Shown: positions 60,273 through 64,000 of the stretch, one piece after another | Numbering within the stretch: the stretch's first letter is position 1 | How the letters are laid out: every line of letters begins with the position of its first letter | Assembly: GCF_003173615.1 (NCBI RefSeq) | Contig: NZ_QGNA01000002.1 | Coordinates: 682,001 to 746,000, forward strand | Length of the DNA: 64,000 nucleotides | Source: Falsiroseomonas bella | GTDB taxonomy: Bacteria > Pseudomonadota > Alphaproteobacteria > Acetobacterales > Acetobacteraceae | Reading direction: 5' to 3' | The notes under the pieces: model-generated | Told to the model about the DNA's origin: nothing | The model's database searches: none | What the model saw: only the letters and a program-made list of their open reading frames with translations | Position numbers and translations under genes: made by a program

Positions 60273-61556
60273 TTATGCGCCGAGCTTTGGCACCACGGTG
60301 GCGACGGCGGCCGGCGCCGGTCCGATCGCTACCTGCACCATCGCCTGCGGCCCGGCCTGCCACTGGCAGAGCACCGGCTTGGCGCGCAGGTTCTGTCCGC
60401 GCTCGTCGAAGCGCGCGCCCCAGCCCGTCGCGGTCGTGCCCTCGGCGATGTCGAGCGCCTGGACCGCCGCGCGCACGCGGTCGCGATCCGCCCCGCCGGC
60501 ATTGTGCAGCGCTTCGAGGAAGATGCGCGCGCCGACGAAGCAGGCCAGGCTGTGGCCCGAGCGCGGCTCGGCACCGTAGCGACGCAGATAGGCCTCCGCG
60601 AAGGCGCGGGCGCCAGGGGCGAAGCGCTCGTTCACCGCGAAGGGCGTCCAGTCGGCGCTCATCGCGCCGAGAAGCGCATCGCCGACGCTGCGCGCGGTCT
60701 CCGCCAGGCCGTAGCCGCCTGCCGTGCCGATCACCATGCGCGGCCGCCAGCCCGCATCGCGCAGCGCGCGGAACAGCAGCAGCTCGTCGCCGGGCGCGCC
60801 GGTATGCAGCACGACATCCGCTTCCTGCCCGCGCAGGCGCTGCACGAGCGCGCCGAGGTCCGCGGCGCGCGGCGCATAGGTCGCACGCTCCACCAGCGTC
60901 AGGCCGCGAATGCGTGCCAGCGCTTCCTGCGCCGCCGCGACGGATTGTCCGCCCACGGCGTCCTCATGCGCGATCGCGAGGCGGAGCGCATCGGGCGCCA
61001 CGCCGATTGCCGGCGCGAGCACCTCGATCACGCCCTCGATCGCCGTCGCGGCGAAAGCCGTGGCGCCCGGAGAGGCGCGAAACACCGAGCGGAAGCCGCG
61101 TTCGATCACCGCGTCGCCGATGGCGCCGAGCTCGAACCAGGGGATCCCCGCCGCCTCCGCGATCTGGGAGCCGGGCAGGGCGATGGACGACGCGAAGCTG
61201 CCGAAGGCGGCCGCCACCCTCTCCGGCCCGGAGGTCAGCCTGCGGGCCTCTGCCGCCGCCGCCGCCTCGTCCGGCGCATCGGCGCGCACCAGGCGGACCT
61301 GTCGCCCGAGCACGCCGCCGGCGCCGTTCCGCTCCTCCACCGCGAGTTCGAGGCCGCGGAAACTCTCGTCGCCGAGCAGCGCGAGCGGGCCGGAGAGAGG
61401 GAACAAGGCGCCGAGCCGCAACTCGGCGGCCGGTGCGGCCGGCTGCTGCGCCGAGGCCGGGCGGACGAGCGCGGCAAGGGCCGTCGTGCCGGCGAAGGCC
61501 AGCGTCCTGCGGCCGAAGCGAGCCCGGCGCCCCTGTTCCCGGACGCGCTCGCTCAT
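60273..61556 (-). CDS. Branched-chain amino acid-type ABC transporter substrate-binding protein
   Basis: 427 residues from the ATG at 61556 (GGGGAG 10 nt upstream); a TTG 18 bases earlier is also in frame. An Arg-rich leader with a hydrophobic core ([20 protein letters not shown]) ends AQQ. The body is LivJ-like: [80 protein letters not shown] and [20 protein letters not shown]. It binds amino acids or related compounds in the periplasm. No ABC permease or ATPase genes are adjacent. It is convergent with the Bug gene and divergent from the quinone oxidoreductase. Confidence 0.88.
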   Translation of the reverse strand: MSERVREQGRRARFGRRTLAFAGTTALAALVRPASAQQPAAPAAELRLGALFPLSGPLALLGDESFRGLELAVEERNGAGGVLGRQVRLVRADAPDEAAAAAEARRLTSGPERVAAAFGSFASSIALPGSQIAEAAGIPWFELGAIGDAVIERGFRSVFRASPGATAFAATAIEGVIEVLAPAIGVAPDALRLAIAHEDAVGGQSVAAAQEALARIRGLTLVERATYAPRAADLGALVQRLRGQEADVVLHTGAPGDELLLFRALRDAGWRPRMVIGTAGGYGLAETARSVGDALLGAMSADWTPFAVNERFAPGARAFAEAYLRRYGAEPRSGHSLACFVGARIFLEALHNAGGADRDRVRAAVQALDIAEGTTATGWGARFDERGQNLRAKPVLCQWQAGPQAMVQVAIGPAPAAVATVVPKLGA

Positions 61557-61683
61557 CCCGCTGCGTCTCCCCAATCCAGCACGCTACCTCACATCGGCGG
61601 AGCGCAGCGCGCAAGCCTTCGCACCCGTCTTGACCGCGCCGGCTCCGGCGTGGTCCCTCGGCGTGAAGAAGAGGATGCACGGC

Positions 61684-62688
61684 ATGGTTGCGGTTCCGCA
61701 GGAGATGACGCTCATCGGCCATGGCGCGGGCGGCGGGCCGGAGGTGCTGGCGCCGCAGCGCGGCCCGGTGCCGACGCCGCAGGCCGACGACGTGCTGATC
61801 CGCTGCATGGCCATCGGCGTGAACCGACCCGATGTGGCGCAGCGCAGCGGCAGCTATCCGCCGCCGCCCGGCGCGAGCCAGGTGATCGGCCTGGAATGCG
61901 CCGGCGAGGTGGTGGCGGTCGGCGCCGAGGTGCGGCGCTGGAAGGTCGGTGACAGGGTCACGGCGCTGACCAATGGCGGCGCCTATGCCGAATACTGCAC
62001 GGCGCCGGAGACGCAGGCGCTGCCCTGGCCCAAGGGCTACGACGCGATCCAGGCGGCGGCGCTGCCCGAGACCTATTTCACCGTCTACGCCAACCTCTTC
62101 GGCCATGGCCGGCTCGCCGCCGGCGAGACCGTGTTGATCCATGGCGGCACCTCCGGCATCGGCGTCACCGCCATCCAACTCGCCAAGGCCTTCGGCGCGA
62201 GCGTGATCGCGACGGCCGGCAGCGACGACAAGGTGGCGGCGTGCCGGGAGCTGGGCGCGGACATCGGCGTGAACTACCGCGACCAGGACTTCGTCGAGGC
62301 GGTGAAGCAGGCCACCGGCGGCAAGGGCGTCGACGTGGTGCTCGACATGGTCGGCGCGCCCTATTTCGCGCGCAACCTTCGCTGCCTGCGGCTCGACGGC
62401 CGGCTGGTCATGATCGCCTTCCTGAACGGCCACGTCGCCGAAAGCGTGGATCTCCGCCCGATCATGGTGAAGCGCCTGACCGTGACCGGCAGCACGATGC
62501 GGCCGCGCACGACCAAGGAGAAGGCCGCGATCGCCGCCGCGCTGGAAGCCAAGGTCTGGCCGCTGCTGGAGGGCGGCAAGTGCGGCCCGCGCATCTTCCG
62601 CACCTTCCCGCTGGCCGAGGCCGCCGAGGCGCACCGGCTGATGGAGAGCAGCGCGCATATCGGCAAGATCATGCTGACGGTGGGATGA
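61684..62688 (+). CDS. NAD(P)H quinone oxidoreductase, zeta-crystallin type
   Basis: 334 residues from the ATG at 61684, with GAGG 9 nt upstream; an ATG at 61675 is an alternative. The medium-chain dehydrogenase fold shows [40 protein letters not shown], and the nucleotide loop [20 protein letters not shown], with FDVVLDMVG-type [20 protein letters not shown]. No structural zinc Cys cluster is present, as expected for the quinone reductase branch. It reduces quinones or enones with NADPH. Two genes (a small membrane protein and a dehydrogenase) follow closely on the same strand. Confidence 0.9.
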   Translation: MVAVPQEMTLIGHGAGGGPEVLAPQRGPVPTPQADDVLIRCMAIGVNRPDVAQRSGSYPPPPGASQVIGLECAGEVVAVGAEVRRWKVGDRVTALTNGGAYAEYCTAPETQALPWPKGYDAIQAAALPETYFTVYANLFGHGRLAAGETVLIHGGTSGIGVTAIQLAKAFGASVIATAGSDDKVAACRELGADIGVNYRDQDFVEAVKQATGGKGVDVVLDMVGAPYFARNLRCLRLDGRLVMIAFLNGHVAESVDLRPIMVKRLTVTGSTMRPRTTKEKAAIAAALEAKVWPLLEGGKCGPRIFRTFPLAEAAEAHRLMESSAHIGKIMLTVG

Positions 62689-62691
62689 GAC

Positions 62692-62889
62692 ATGGCCGGC
62701 GTCGCGCTGCTGCTCGCGGGGCTCGCGACGCTGGTGTTCGCCGCGCGCATCGGCGGCCGCGCCGCGCGCGGCGCGACGCAGGGCGTCGCCGTGCTCGTCG
62801 TGGTCATCGGCGTGCTGCTGCTGCTCCGCCGGCCCGGTTCGGGCCTGCACCTGCCCGGACACGGGCCGCGCCGCTGGCACCAGCCCTGA
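62692..62889 (+). CDS. Small two-helix membrane protein
   Basis: 65 residues starting 3 bp after the quinone oxidoreductase stop. Two hydrophobic segments (VALLLAGLATLVFAARI and GVAVLVVVIGVLLLL) are joined by a short basic loop (GGRAARGATQG). The polar tail ends HGPRRWHQP. No family is recognised. The tight spacing to its neighbours on both sides supports it being real and translated with them. It could be a small helper in the inner membrane. Confidence 0.55.
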   Translation: MAGVALLLAGLATLVFAARIGGRAARGATQGVAVLVVVIGVLLLLRRPGSGLHLPGHGPRRWHQP

Positions 62890-62902
62890 AGAACGGAATG
62901 CC

Positions 62903-64000
62903 GTGAACCTCCATCGCCTGCTGCTCAAGCGCCAGTCCGAAGGCAAGCCGATCCGCGTGGCCGTCATCGGCGCCGGCAAGTTCGGCTCGATGTATCTGCA
63001 CCAGGCCCCGCGCACGCCGGGGATGGTCATCCACGGCATCGCCGACCTTTCGCCGCCGCGCGCGCGGGAAGCGCTGGCCCGCATCGGCTGGGACGCGGCG
63101 CTGATCGCGGCAACGCCGGTGACCGAGGATGCTCTCTCCCTGATCGCCGATCCGCAGGTGGAGGTCGTGGTGGAGGCCACCGGCGATCCCGCCGCCGGGC
63201 TGTACCATGCGCGCCACGCCATCCGCCACGGCAAGCATGTGGTGATGGTGAATGTCGAGGCCGATGTCCTCGCCGGCCCCGTGCTGGCGCGGGAGGCCGA
63301 GGCGGCGGGCGTGGTCTATTCCATGGCCTATGGCGATCAGCCGGCCCTGGTGGCGGAGATGGTGGACACCATCCGCGCCGCCGGCTTCTCCGTGATCGCG
63401 GCGGGGAAGGGCACGAAATACCTGCCGCGCTATCACGCCTCCACGCCGGAGACGGTGTGGGATTTCTACGGCCTGACCGCGGAGCAGGCGCGGGCCGGCG
63501 GGATGAACCCGCGCATGTTCAACTCCTTCCTGGACGGCACGAAGTCCGGCATCGAGATGGCGGCGATCGCCAATGCCTGCGCGCTGGCGCCGCCCGAGGA
63601 CGGGCTGCTCTTCCCGCCCTGCGGCACGGCGCAACTGCCCAACCTGCTGCGCCCGCACAACGAAGGGGGCGTTCTGCCGCGCAAGGGCATGGTGGAGGTT
63701 GTCTCATCCCTCACGCGCGATGGCGCGGACATCCCGGACAATCTGCGCTGGGGCGTCTATGTCGTCTTCGAGGGCGAGACGGAATACGCACGCCGCTGCT
63801 TTTCCGAGTATGGCGTCGCCACGGACAACACCGGGCGTTACGCCGCGCTGTGGCGGCCCTATCACTTCATTGGCCTCGAGCTCGGCGTGTCCGTGGCCTC
63901 CGCCGCGCTGCGGCGCGAGCCGACCGGCTGCTCCACCAGCTGGACCGCGGACTGCGTCGCCGTCGCCAAGCGGCCGCTGCGCGCGGGCGAGGTGCTGGAC
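62903..64000 (+). CDS. Homoserine-dehydrogenase-like NAD(P) oxidoreductase with SAF domain (3' end cut)
   Basis: 366 codons from a GTG at 62903 to the window edge with no stop. A Rossmann motif appears as IRVAVIGAGKFGSMYLHQAP, followed by VVVEATGDPAAGLYHARHAI and RHGKHVVMVNVEADVLAGPV, typical of the homoserine dehydrogenase-like NAD-binding fold. A middle domain has AAGKGTKYLPRYHASTPETV, NSFLDGTKSGIEMAAIANAC and PHNEGGVLPRKGMVEVVSSL. The visible end, VAVAKRPLRAGEVLD, starts an SAF domain. These SAF-type dehydrogenases act in sugar-acid catabolism in several bacteria; the substrate here is unknown. Confidence 0.82.
   Translation, partial: MNLHRLLLKRQSEGKPIRVAVIGAGKFGSMYLHQAPRTPGMVIHGIADLSPPRAREALARIGWDAALIAATPVTEDALSLIADPQVEVVVEATGDPAAGLYHARHAIRHGKHVVMVNVEADVLAGPVLAREAEAAGVVYSMAYGDQPALVAEMVDTIRAAGFSVIAAGKGTKYLPRYHASTPETVWDFYGLTAEQARAGGMNPRMFNSFLDGTKSGIEMAAIANACALAPPEDGLLFPPCGTAQLPNLLRPHNEGGVLPRKGMVEVVSSLTRDGADIPDNLRWGVYVVFEGETEYARRCFSEYGVATDNTGRYAALWRPYHFIGLELGVSVASAALRREPTGCSTSWTADCVAVAKRPLRAGEVLD

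Noticed and set aside
1-64000. CRISPR arrays, insertion sequences, prophage genes and rRNA/tRNA genes
   Set aside because: No regularly spaced direct repeats, transposase-like or phage-like proteins, and no rRNA or tRNA-like sequence were found on reading.

Overview
The window is chromosomal DNA from a very GC-rich Gram-negative bacterium, most likely an alphaproteobacterium of the Acetobacteraceae (Roseomonas-like). Three things point there: the order rpmH-rnpA-yidD-yidC-engB-argB, many periplasmic Bug/TctC-type solute receptors placed next to catabolic enzymes, and PEP-CTERM-type secreted proteins. The taxonomic call is an inference; no rRNA or tRNA gene is present. Coding density is high, strands alternate freely, and genes inside an operon often overlap by 1 to 4 bases. 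No prophage, insertion sequence or CRISPR array was seen.

Layout. 1-3.35 kb: an aromatic acyl-CoA catabolic locus with a cut-off MarR regulator, an SDR and a fused flavin monooxygenase/Old-Yellow-Enzyme protein, divergent around a pair of AT-rich repeats. 3.36-6.2 kb: a three-gene glycan-type operon (GT4 glycosyltransferase, unknown protein, DUF4214 protein). 6.4-7.7 kb: small genes (GNAT, zinc ribbon, YCII). 7.8-12 kb: a TRAP-type solute receptor in an operon with a large membrane GGDEF/EAL protein. 12.1-15.8 kb: a tripartite tricarboxylate transport operon with an arylmalonate-decarboxylase-like enzyme inside it and a TctA-TctB fusion. 15.8-19 kb: a LysR regulator divergent from an AhpD-like protein, a peroxiredoxin and an EamA exporter. 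19-20.8 kb: an RMD1-like membrane protein and a PEP-CTERM-like protein.

20.8-25.8 kb: the central carbon cluster tkt-gap-pgk. 26-28.2 kb: a ChaA-type antiporter and a VIT1/CCC1 transporter. 28.3-32.9 kb: a coiled-coil membrane protein, an amidohydrolase with an AhpD-like partner, a class II aldolase and an EamA exporter. 32.9-39.8 kb: RlmI-type methyltransferase, DUF3293, and the housekeeping block rpmH to argB on the minus strand with a DUF72 gene inserted. 40-43.6 kb: a pyridine nucleotide-disulfide oxidoreductase, 3-hydroxybutyrate dehydrogenase and a patatin phospholipase, the last two suggesting polyhydroxybutyrate turnover. 43.6-49.7 kb: an HD-like protein, malate synthase G, a divergent GntR regulator, gamma-glutamyltransferase and a GPP34 protein.

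49.8-64 kb: a catabolic stretch with three more orphan Bug receptors. Its core is a six-gene run (amidase, FAH-family hydrolase, Bug receptor, M20 peptidase, two hotdog thioesterases), followed by a diaminopropionate ammonia-lyase with its own Bug receptor, an ABC-type receptor, a quinone oxidoreductase and a truncated SAF-domain dehydrogenase.

The most noteworthy items are the receptor/c-di-GMP operon, the TTT operon whose enzyme seems to have Ser where the arylmalonate decarboxylase family has its catalytic Cys, the six-gene amide catabolic operon, and two families of intergenic hairpin repeats, one of which lies flush against coding boundaries.
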